The position numbers were made by a program, and so were the translations under genes. Shown piece by piece: positions 14,053 to 20,016 of a DNA stretch of 20,016 bases (its first letter is position 1; each line of letters begins with the position of its first letter). Under the pieces are notes generated by a model, which was not told where the DNA came from, searched no databases, and saw only the letters and a program-made list of their open reading frames with translations. Origin of the DNA: Firm-04 sp964479595 (GTDB lineage Bacteria > Bacillota > Clostridia > Oscillospirales > Ruminococcaceae); the NCBI GenBank assembly GCA_964479595.1, contig CAYZMU010000024.1:1-20016 (forward strand). Reading direction: 5' to 3'.

Positions 14053-16428
14053 ATGAAAACAGCGAAACTGAAACGGTTTGCGGCGTTTCTGTCGGCGGCT
14101 GCCATGGGCGCGGGAGTGCTCACAGCCATGCCGGCGCTCGGCTCCGCGGCGGCGGAAAACCTGATTGAAAACGGCGAGTTTGAGAGCGGGGTCAATCTCT
14201 GGTCGGTCTATCACGAAAGCGGCGGCGCGGGCACCATCGCGGCGCAGGACGGCAAGCTCGCGTTCACGATTACCGCTCTGGGAGAGGTAAATTACGCCGT
14301 GCAGCTCTCCTACAGCGACCCTGTCGCGCTCTATCAGAACGGCGTCTACCGCTTTCACTGCGACATCTCCGCCTCCGAGCCGCGCTATATCGAGGCGATG
14401 ATTCAGGAATCCGGCGGCGACTACACCGCCTATATGTGGCAGGGCGCGGATATCGGGCCGGAAGTGACGCAGATTGATTACGAATTTACCATGGAGAATG
14501 AAACGGACATCATGACGAAGCTCTGTTTCAACTGCGGGGTGCAGGAAACATCCAACCCGAGTGTCCCGCACACGATTTATCTGGACAATGTCTCGCTGGA
14601 GCTGATTGACGACAGCGGCGTGGACTACGACTGGGCGACGCCCTACCAGCCCGATATTGTCGCGAATCAGGTGGGCTACCGTACGGGCGACACCAAGACC
14701 GCCGTCATCCGCAATGAGCAGGCGGAGGGGAATTTCTCGCTGATTGACGAGGCGACGGGGCAGTCCGTCTATGAGGGGACGCTCTCGGAAGTCATCGCGA
14801 ACGCGTCCGCCGACGAGCAGGACAGAGTAGCGGATTTTTCGGATTTCACCACGCCGGGGACCTATCACATCGCCTGCCGGATCGCGGGGCAGACGGCGGA
14901 ATCCTATTCCTTTACGATTGCGGAAAACCCCTACGGCGCGCTGACGGATTCGCTGGTGCGGATGTTCTATCTGCAGCGCTGCGGGACAGAAGTGGTCGAC
15001 GCGGATTTCGGCCACCCCGCCTGCCATGATTCCATCGCGCGGCGCTACGACGGCCTCGGGACGATGGATGTTTCGGGCGGCTGGCACGACGCGGGCGATT
15101 ACGGGCGCTATGTGGTCGCGGGAGCGGTCGCGTGCGCGGATTTGCTCTGGGCGTATGAGCGCAACCCGGAAATCTTCACCGACAGCGTGGGGATTCCCGA
15201 GAGCGGAAACGGCGTGCCGGACATTCTGGACGAGACGCGCTACGAACTCGAGTGGATGCTGAAAATGCAGGACGAGAGCGGCGGCGTGCACCACAAAGTA
15301 AGCTGCGCGACATTCCCGGGCTATGTGATGCCGCAGATGGAGACGGACGAGCTGATTGTCACGAACATTTCCTCCACGGCGACGGGGGATTTCTGCGCGG
15401 TCATGGCGCTCGCGTCGCAGCGCTACGCGGAATTTGACGCGGCGTTTGCCGCCAAATGTCTGGAGGCGTCCAAGAAGGCTTGGGAGTATCTCGCGCAGCA
15501 CCCCGAATTTGACTTTGTCAACCCGCCCGACATCGTGACGGGCGACTACGGCGACACCTCCGACAAGGACGAGCGCTACTGGGCGGCGGCCGCGCTTTAC
15601 ATGGCGGACAGCACCTACGCGGACGCGTGTCTGGAGCAGATGAACGCCTACGCCAAGAAGGAAGGTCTGGGCTGGGCGGATGTCGGCGATTACGGCAACC
15701 TCGCGCTGCTCGCTTTGGGCGAGACCGACCCGCAGAACGCGCTGTACCTCGCCGCGAAGGACGCGATTGTCTCGCAGGCGGACGACTTCGCCGCGATTTC
15801 AGGCAAGAACCCCTACGCCTCGCCCTTGGTGGAATATTACTGGGGCAGCAATATGGGCATTTCCAACGCGGGGAACATTCTCGCCATAGCCTATCAGCTC
15901 ACGGGAGAGCAGTCCTATTTGAGCGCGGCGCAGCGGATTTTAAGCCACCTGCTCGGGGAGAACCCGCTCGCTGTCTGCTTTGTGACGGGCAACGGCACGG
16001 TAAGCCCGCAGACACCGCACCACCGCCCCTCCATGGCGGTTGGAAAGGCGGCGCCGGGGATGCTCGTCGGCGGCGTCAACGAGAATCTTGAGGACTACGC
16101 CGCGAAGGCGTACTGCAAGGGCAAGCCCCCCGCGAAATGCTATGTGGACAACGCGGAGAGCTATTCCACCAACGAGATTACCATCTACTGGAACTCCCCG
16201 CTGCTGCACCTGCTCGCGCTGACGGACGCGCAGCCCGTTTCCGCCGCTGTAAAGGGCGATGTCAACGCCGACGGCGCGGTGACGGTTGCCGACGCGGTGG
16301 AACTGCAGAAATATCTGCTGGTGAAAACCGACACGCTCGCCAGCTGGGAAAACGGCGATATGAACGCGGACGGCAAGCTGACGGCGGCGGATCTCTCGCT
16401 GCTCAAATCTGTGCTTTTAAACGGCTGA
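14053..16428 (+). CDS. Cellulosomal GH9 cellulase: CBM4-Ig-GH9-dockerin
   Basis: A 791-residue secreted β-1,4-glucanase. The signal peptide ends near GSAAA-ENL (about residue 34). A CBM4/9-type carbohydrate-binding domain (about 36-190) begins ENLIENGEFESG. An N-terminal cellulase Ig-like domain (about 208-300) begins PDIVANQVGYRTGDTKTAVI. The GH9 (α/α)6 barrel (about 305-730) has GGWHDAGDYGRY with D346 and the catalytic base D349, the substrate-binding PHHRPS with H656/H657/R658, and the catalytic acid E708 in NAESYSTNEITIYWN. A terminal dockerin (734-791) has loops DVNADGAVTVAD and DMNADGKLTAAD. The order matches theme-B2-type GH9 enzymes of clostridial cellulosomes; endo- or exo-mode cannot be told from sequence. 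The ATG follows GGGAGG by five bases. No promoter was seen between it and the xylanase gene, so they are probably co-transcribed. Confidence 0.94.
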   Translation: MKTAKLKRFAAFLSAAAMGAGVLTAMPALGSAAAENLIENGEFESGVNLWSVYHESGGAGTIAAQDGKLAFTITALGEVNYAVQLSYSDPVALYQNGVYRFHCDISASEPRYIEAMIQESGGDYTAYMWQGADIGPEVTQIDYEFTMENETDIMTKLCFNCGVQETSNPSVPHTIYLDNVSLELIDDSGVDYDWATPYQPDIVANQVGYRTGDTKTAVIRNEQAEGNFSLIDEATGQSVYEGTLSEVIANASADEQDRVADFSDFTTPGTYHIACRIAGQTAESYSFTIAENPYGALTDSLVRMFYLQRCGTEVVDADFGHPACHDSIARRYDGLGTMDVSGGWHDAGDYGRYVVAGAVACADLLWAYERNPEIFTDSVGIPESGNGVPDILDETRYELEWMLKMQDESGGVHHKVSCATFPGYVMPQMETDELIVTNISSTATGDFCAVMALASQRYAEFDAAFAAKCLEASKKAWEYLAQHPEFDFVNPPDIVTGDYGDTSDKDERYWAAAALYMADSTYADACLEQMNAYAKKEGLGWADVGDYGNLALLALGETDPQNALYLAAKDAIVSQADDFAAISGKNPYASPLVEYYWGSNMGISNAGNILAIAYQLTGEQSYLSAAQRILSHLLGENPLAVCFVTGNGTVSPQTPHHRPSMAVGKAAPGMLVGGVNENLEDYAAKAYCKGKPPAKCYVDNAESYSTNEITIYWNSPLLHLLALTDAQPVSAAVKGDVNADGAVTVADAVELQKYLLVKTDTLASWENGDMNADGKLTAADLSLLKSVLLNG

Positions 16429-16436
16429 AATTTCAT

Positions 16437-16466
16437 GGCCCGGAGGGTGACAAAGCCCCCCGGGCC
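16437..16466 (+). terminator. Hairpin downstream of the GH9 gene, without U-tract
   Basis: A 7-bp perfect stem (16437-16443 with 16460-16466) extended by three further pairs after a mismatch. The T-run is missing; the next promoter's -35 starts three bases later. It may work as a weak terminator for the enzyme operon. Confidence 0.5.
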
Positions 16467-16468
16467 GC

Positions 16469-16497
16469 TTGACAAACAGGCGGTTTTGTGCTATACT
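16469..16497 (+). promoter_or_regulatory. Promoter of the double cold-shock-domain gene
   Basis: A perfect -35 TTGACA (16469-16474), 17-base spacer and extended -10 TGCTATACT (TATACT at 16492-16497). Start is expected near 16504, giving a leader of about 70 bases before the ATG at 16574. Confidence 0.85.
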
Positions 16498-16573
16498 AAA
16501 TGGGGAAGATGTGCCCGTGAACGCCCTATGAAATTCGCGTTGAAAAAATTTCGGGACATCGGGAGGAATTACT

Positions 16574-18553
16574 ATGAATCGGGAAGAATTTTTGTATCTC
16601 ATGGAAGGATTTGAGGGGGAGCCGTTCTGGATTCGCATGACGGGGCGGGACTGGTCCGAAAAGCTTACATTCGATACGGCAACCAGCAGCTGCGCGCGCG
16701 CGCTGTCGGACGGCGTGCCCCATATTTTCAGGCTGAGTGAAATTTCCGAAATTACGTTCAGAGAACCCGGCGCGCGGCAGGTCCCTCAGGCGCGGCTGAC
16801 GGAAAAAGCCCCCAAACAGGAAATCGCGGCGAGGGAGCGGCTGCTGCTTGAGGAAGAGCCGGAGGAACCAAACGAACCGGACGCGGCGGAGGGGGTGCAA
16901 GAAACCGCCGGGCGGGAGATACCGCCGCGGGTCGAACGCGCGGAGCGGGAGATTACGCTTTATGAATTTTCGCCGGTCGACCGCACGGAGGAAATCCGCG
17001 CGCAGATCAAAGACACGCCGCTTGAAAAGGAATGGATTCGCTGCCAGAATATGCTCAGCGACGCGCGCAAGAACGGCGAGCTGCAGACCAAGGGCGAAAC
17101 GGTGGTGCAGCTGCTCGAACAGCTCTATCAGCAGTACCCCTGCGTGGAACTCATGCAGATGATCGGCTCGACTTTCGTGGAGATGGGCGACTGTGCCAAC
17201 GGCTCGCTGCAGTACGAAATCGCGGGGGACTACCCCAACGCCGCCGCCTACGCCTCCATGTGCGGGGACGAGAGCGAGGAATACCTGTTCAGTATCTTCC
17301 GCAAGTGGCTGCTCGACGGCGAGACCGACACGGCGGTTGTGAGTTCCTTCTTCGCGGTCTGCGCGGATTTGCGGCGCGGACGCGACTGCGCCGAGACGGT
17401 TCTGCGTATCATGCGCGAGCCGCGCGGGCGCGAGGAAACGGTGTTTTACGGGCTTTTGCGGGTGCTGAGCGAATATGTCCCCGCCGCGTCTCTGAGCGAA
17501 TTTGAGTCGCCGCGGCGGATCCCCGAGATGGTCTCCATGCTGCTGGCGAAAACCGCCGACGAGCCGCGGGAGGAAAGCGAGAGCGCGCCGCCCTCTGTCG
17601 CGCGCCACGCCTCCGAAATCTGGCCCAAGGCGCAGAGCGACGAGGTTTACACGGGCTATATCCTGAAAGTGCTGAGCACCTACGGCTTTATCGGGCAGAA
17701 CATGAGCGAGAAGAAGGGCACGTATTACGCCGTCACGGAACTTTCCCCGGAGCTGCTGTTCCACCACTCCTCGCTCTACGGGCTCAAAGTCAGCTACCGC
17801 CTCGCGACGCGCTATCACGACGGGCGGCAGGTGCTGCAGGCGGTCTCCATCACGGCCGATGAGGATCTGGACGAATTTCTCGAGCGCAAGGGCGCGGAGG
17901 AAGAGCGCTATTTTGAGAACGCCCGCGCGATGCTCGATGAGAATCCCGACGGCACATTCTCGGGCTTTATCATCAACATCCGCTCCACCGGCTACGGCTT
18001 CCTCAATAAGGACGAAACGGAAGTCCACGGGGTGTTCTTCCAGATTTCGGAGCTGCGCGGGGCGCTGGAAACCGTGGATCCGGGCTGCCTCAAGGGCATG
18101 AAAGTGACCTGCAAACTCGAAATCGCGCAGCGCTACGAGGGCAAGCGTCCCTGCGCGAGAGAGATTCTCCCCGCGGAGGATCTGGAAACATTCTTGGAAA
18201 GCAAGGGCCTGACGCTCGAATCGGCAAAGCCTAAGAACTACCGCTACCGCCACGCCGAGGCGGACCCGGAACCGGCCGTGACAGAACCGACTGTGACGGA
18301 ACCGACCGTAACCGCATCGGAACAGACCGCGACAGAACCCGAACAGACTGTGACAGAATCGGCGCAGACCGCGACAGAATCCGAGCCAGCCGCACCGGGG
18401 CAAGCCGTAACAGAACCGGAATCGGTCGCGCAGGAACCCGAGCAGACTCTGACAGAGCCGGAACAGCCCGCACAGGAAGATATCAATATTGACGTGGAGA
18501 TTGCGGACGCGGCGGAGGAACCCGCCGAAAAGCCGGGCGAAGAAAACGAATGA
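16574..18553 (+). CDS. Uncharacterised protein with two cold-shock-like OB-fold domains
   Basis: I do not recognise this 659-residue protein as a named family. It has no signal peptide, so it should be cytoplasmic. An N-terminal β-rich region (1 to about 62) is followed by an acidic linker (about 75-120), then a helix-rich, TPR-like region (about 140-310). Two cold-shock-like domains come next. The first, about 359-428, has YILKVLSTYGFIGQ and LLFHHSSLYG. The second, about 462-535, has FIINIRSTGYGFLNKDE, VHGVFFQISEL and GMKVTCKLE. YGFI/GYGFL and FHHSS/FFQIS match the positions of RNP1 and RNP2 in CspA-type proteins, though with fewer aromatics. Single-stranded RNA or DNA binding is the likely but unproven role. 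Residues 560-659 are a disordered tail of TEP/TEPEQ repeats. The ATG follows GGGAGG by seven bases; the gene has its own promoter and terminator. Confidence 0.75.
   Translation: MNREEFLYLMEGFEGEPFWIRMTGRDWSEKLTFDTATSSCARALSDGVPHIFRLSEISEITFREPGARQVPQARLTEKAPKQEIAARERLLLEEEPEEPNEPDAAEGVQETAGREIPPRVERAEREITLYEFSPVDRTEEIRAQIKDTPLEKEWIRCQNMLSDARKNGELQTKGETVVQLLEQLYQQYPCVELMQMIGSTFVEMGDCANGSLQYEIAGDYPNAAAYASMCGDESEEYLFSIFRKWLLDGETDTAVVSSFFAVCADLRRGRDCAETVLRIMREPRGREETVFYGLLRVLSEYVPAASLSEFESPRRIPEMVSMLLAKTADEPREESESAPPSVARHASEIWPKAQSDEVYTGYILKVLSTYGFIGQNMSEKKGTYYAVTELSPELLFHHSSLYGLKVSYRLATRYHDGRQVLQAVSITADEDLDEFLERKGAEEERYFENARAMLDENPDGTFSGFIINIRSTGYGFLNKDETEVHGVFFQISELRGALETVDPGCLKGMKVTCKLEIAQRYEGKRPCAREILPAEDLETFLESKGLTLESAKPKNYRYRHAEADPEPAVTEPTVTEPTVTASEQTATEPEQTVTESAQTATESEPAAPGQAVTEPESVAQEPEQTLTEPEQPAQEDINIDVEIADAAEEPAEKPGEENE
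18270..18475 (+). repeat. Tandem repeat encoding the TEP-rich C-terminal tail
   Basis: Imperfect short units around ACAGAACCG/ACTGTG encode repeated Thr-Glu-Pro and Glu-Gln-Thr phrases in the tail of the cold-shock-like protein. Units vary in codon choice, so copy number may differ between strains. Confidence 0.75.
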
Positions 18554-18563
18554 ACAAAAAAGG

Positions 18564-18589
18564 GAGGCAGGGCCTAAAAACCCTGCCTC
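18564..18589 (+). terminator. Bidirectional intrinsic terminator between convergent genes
   Basis: A perfect 9-bp stem (GAGGCAGGG at 18564-18572 with 18581-18589, 8-base loop). On the plus strand TTTGCTTTATT follows; on the minus strand, after two C, a run of six T follows. It serves both the cold-shock-like gene and the convergent gene ending at 18596. Confidence 0.9.
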
Positions 18590-18595
18590 TTTGCT

Positions 18596-19057
18596 TTATT
18601 CCGAAACGATTTCGACGCCTTCGCAGGAGCCGTCCCTGTACGCCTCGATGACGAAATCCTCAAAGCGCCGCAGCGCGGAGGTGATTTCGCCGGCCGCGAT
18701 GTTCGAGGCGGTAATCAGCGCGTGGATTTTCCCGACGCTCTCGAGCATATCCGCCTCCACGGAGCGCCCGAAATGCGCCTTGGCGGGGATGTCGTCCCCG
18801 TCGCGGTAGAAGGAAATCTCGTCGGGCACGCCGTTGCCGTCGTGGTCGATGAGGTAGAAATTGAATTCGCCGTTGCCGGTCAGGTCAATGGCGATGGCGT
18901 TGATGTCGCCGGTTTTCTCGGTGTCCAGAAGCCCGATATCGGGGACTTGGTCGCCGTCCAGATCAAGCAGAATCTCCCTGCGGTCCGAGCGCACCATCAG
19001 CCCGCGCAGTTCCTCGTCCTTCTTCAGCGCGTTTTTGAGTTCTCTTAAAGTTCCCAT
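18596..19057 (-). CDS. Small protein with three Asp/Gly calcium-loop-like repeats
   Basis: The 153-residue product has no signal peptide or membrane segment. After a basic helical start (MGTLRELKNALKKDEELRGL) it contains three loops resembling dockerin, EF-hand or thrombospondin-3 calcium sites: DLDGDQVPDIGLLD (residues 32-45), DLTGNGEFNFYLID (58-71) and DHDGNGVPDEISFY (71-84), separated by short β-like strands. This pattern occurs in calcium-binding and in FG-GAP-like repeats; there is no family I can name. A helical C-terminal half (about 98-140) follows. The ATG at 19057 has AGGAG six bases upstream and lies three bases after the stop of the DUF1269-like gene, so the two should be made together and may form a complex. 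Calcium binding inside the cytoplasm would be unusual and is only a hypothesis. Confidence 0.75.
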   Translation of the reverse strand: MGTLRELKNALKKDEELRGLMVRSDRREILLDLDGDQVPDIGLLDTEKTGDINAIAIDLTGNGEFNFYLIDHDGNGVPDEISFYRDGDDIPAKAHFGRSVEADMLESVGKIHALITASNIAAGEITSALRRFEDFVIEAYRDGSCEGVEIVSE

Positions 19058-19060
19058 GTT

Positions 19061-19690
19061 CTACTCCTCTGTTTTCCTGAATTTGTCCTTGAAGCTTTCG
19101 AAATTGGCGTTGAAGCGCGCGCGGTTGTACTCCATTTTCTGTTTGCGCTCCTCGCTTTTCTCCTCGTGCATTTTCCTGCGCGCCTCCTGCGCCATCTCCT
19201 TTTCGAGCTGCTGCGCCTGCTCGACCTCGTCCTGAACCGTGGCGGCGTCCCTGCGCAGAACCGTCGCGCGGAATCTGGAAAAGTATCCGTCAAGCTCCGC
19301 CTCGGTATCCTCTCTGGTCAGCAGCAGCAGCGCGGATTCGCCGTCGGTCAGTCTCGCGCCGACCGTCTCCAGCAGCGTGGCGTTTTTGTCCACGTCGGAG
19401 CTGTCCTTCGCGCCGCCGATGAGCTGCCCCGTCACAGTCCCCAGCAGCACGCCCAGCGGCCCGCCCAGCACGCCGACAAGGCTGCCGATGAGCCCGCCCT
19501 TGAGCGTGTCGTCCATGCTCTCCGAGGCGCTCGAGAGCATATCGACAGTGGTGAGCGCGCCCTGAGCCTTCTTGACCAAGGCGCCCTGCAGAATGGTGTA
19601 GGAGCTGCCAATCAGGCGGTTTCTGAGTTCCATGAACGCCTGATAGCCCTCGCTTTCGACCTCAAAAATCGCGGTCAGAATGCTGTCCAT
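19061..19690 (-). CDS. DUF1269-like glycine-zipper membrane-associated protein
   Basis: The 209-residue product begins MDSILTAIFEVESEGYQAFM. A glycine-zipper hydrophobic hairpin (residues 64-94: GGLIGSLVGVLGGPLGVLLG and following GTVTGQLIGGA) is followed by KNATLLETVGARLTDGESALLLLTRE (about 102-127). This order (Gly-rich segment, then a D....vG..L..G.SAL..L pattern) matches the DUF1269 family of predicted membrane proteins, whose role is unknown. The last 60 residues form a highly charged coiled coil (EVEQAQQLEKEMAQEARRKM and onward). The ATG at 19690 follows GGGAGG by five bases; an upstream in-frame ATG would lie beyond the promoter and is rejected. It is the first gene of a two-gene unit driven by the promoter at 19742-19771. 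Confidence 0.8.
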   Translation of the reverse strand: MDSILTAIFEVESEGYQAFMELRNRLIGSSYTILQGALVKKAQGALTTVDMLSSASESMDDTLKGGLIGSLVGVLGGPLGVLLGTVTGQLIGGAKDSSDVDKNATLLETVGARLTDGESALLLLTREDTEAELDGYFSRFRATVLRRDAATVQDEVEQAQQLEKEMAQEARRKMHEEKSEERKQKMEYNRARFNANFESFKDKFRKTEE

Positions 19691-19741
19691 CTCGTCCTCC
19701 CTTTCCTCAAAGCGCGGCTTTCGCGCCGTTTTATCACTCCT

Positions 19742-19771
19742 ATTATAACGGATTCGCGGCGGATTTGTCAA
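19742..19771 (-). promoter_or_regulatory. Promoter of the DUF1269-like operon
   Basis: On the minus strand, perfect -35 TTGACA (19771-19766) and perfect -10 TATAAT (19747-19742) with an 18-base spacer. The start is near 19735, about 45 bases before the start codon. Confidence 0.85.
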
Positions 19772-19845
19772 GCGCCGCCCCTTGGTCATCCTGTACAAAA
19801 TTCCTTAGAATAATCTGTGCAGCATGACGAAATCACGTGCGGATA

Positions 19846-19874
19846 TTGCAAAGGCGGCGGTTCTATGGTATAAT
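19846..19874 (+). promoter_or_regulatory. Promoter of the secreted-protein gene at the right edge
   Basis: A -35 TTGCAA (19846-19851), 17-base spacer and perfect -10 TATAAT (19869-19874) with an upstream TG (TGGTATAAT). Start near 19881 gives a leader of about 63 bases. Confidence 0.8.
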
Positions 19875-19943
19875 TGTACTGTGTAAATAGCATTTCGCGC
19901 GGCCTGTTGGGGCTTATTTTCTGAGGGAAGGAGTGCGCGGGAG

Positions 19944-20016
19944 ATGAGTCTGATATTTCAAAAGCTCGCGGCGGGGATTTCCGCGGCTGTCTGCCTGTTC
20001 TCCGCTGTCGGTTCGG
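19944..20016 (+). CDS. Secreted protein, N-terminus only (cut by window)
   Basis: Only 24 codons are visible, MSLIFQKLAAGISAAVCLFS then AVGS, which look like a signal peptide with one basic residue and a hydrophobic core. The ATG at 19944 follows GAAGGAG by about ten bases and lies 63 bases downstream of a predicted start site. The mature protein is outside the window, so no function can be given. Confidence 0.7.
   Translation, partial: MSLIFQKLAAGISAAVCLFSAVGS

Noticed and set aside
16526..18403. Long minus-strand open frame opposite the cold-shock-like gene
   Set aside because: Although long, it lacks a ribosome binding site and domain signals and is rich in Arg, Phe and His as expected of antisense frames; the plus frame has promoter, ribosome binding site, OB-fold motifs and terminator.

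Overview
The window looks like a scaffold from an uncultured, GC-rich, fibre-degrading member of the Ruminococcus/Oscillospiraceae group (Clostridia), probably a metagenome-derived assembly. The reasons are cohesin and dockerin modules with Thr-rich linkers, large modular xylanase and cellulase enzymes with CBM22, CBM4 and CBM6 modules, Gram-positive style ribosome binding sites (AAAGGA, GGGAGG), consensus sigma-A promoters, and a Rex repressor. Two runs of exactly 100 N (2185-2284 and 4922-5021) are scaffolding gaps of unknown true length. The genus is an inference from gene content.

The left half (1-9803) is read entirely on the minus strand. From a strong promoter at 9775-9803 the order is aconitase (acn), NADP-isocitrate dehydrogenase (icd), the NADH/NAD sensor rex, and a secreted cohesin/dockerin protein broken by the second N gap. 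A SIMPL-domain protein follows, then a zinc/manganese-type ABC importer (binding lipoprotein, gap, ATPase, permease) and a DUF308 membrane protein cut by the window edge. Starts and stops repeatedly touch or overlap (icd/rex, rex/cohesin protein, SIMPL/znuA, znuC/znuB, znuB/DUF308), which suggests transcriptional and translational coupling. Acn and Icd make 2-oxoglutarate and NADPH. Rex would tie this to fermentative redox state, and the cohesin gene is physically tied to rex.

The 453-bp divergent intergenic region (9741-10193) is the most structured non-coding stretch. It holds the acn promoter on the minus strand and two plus-strand promoters. Each plus promoter is preceded, at the same 18-nt distance, by an identical 18-bp box. 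Between them lie a hairpin and an 11-bp perfect terminator stem followed by six T. The first promoter therefore appears to make a short (~140 nt) RNA or attenuated leader, and the second appears to drive the xylanase genes.

The plus-strand block 10194-16428 encodes two cellulosomal enzymes: a bifunctional CBM22-GH10-CBM22-dockerin-GH43-CBM6 protein and a CBM4-Ig-GH9-dockerin cellulase. An intercistronic 13-bp hairpin separates them. Together they attack xylan, arabinoxylan and cellulose and could dock on scaffoldins.

The right end (16437-20016) carries a promoter and a gene for an unusual protein with two cold-shock-like OB folds, a bidirectional terminator, a two-gene minus-strand unit (DUF1269-like glycine-zipper protein and a protein with three Asp/Gly calcium-loop-like repeats), and the promoter plus signal peptide of a further plus-strand secreted protein cut by the window edge. 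No tRNA, rRNA, CRISPR array, transposase or phage gene was seen.
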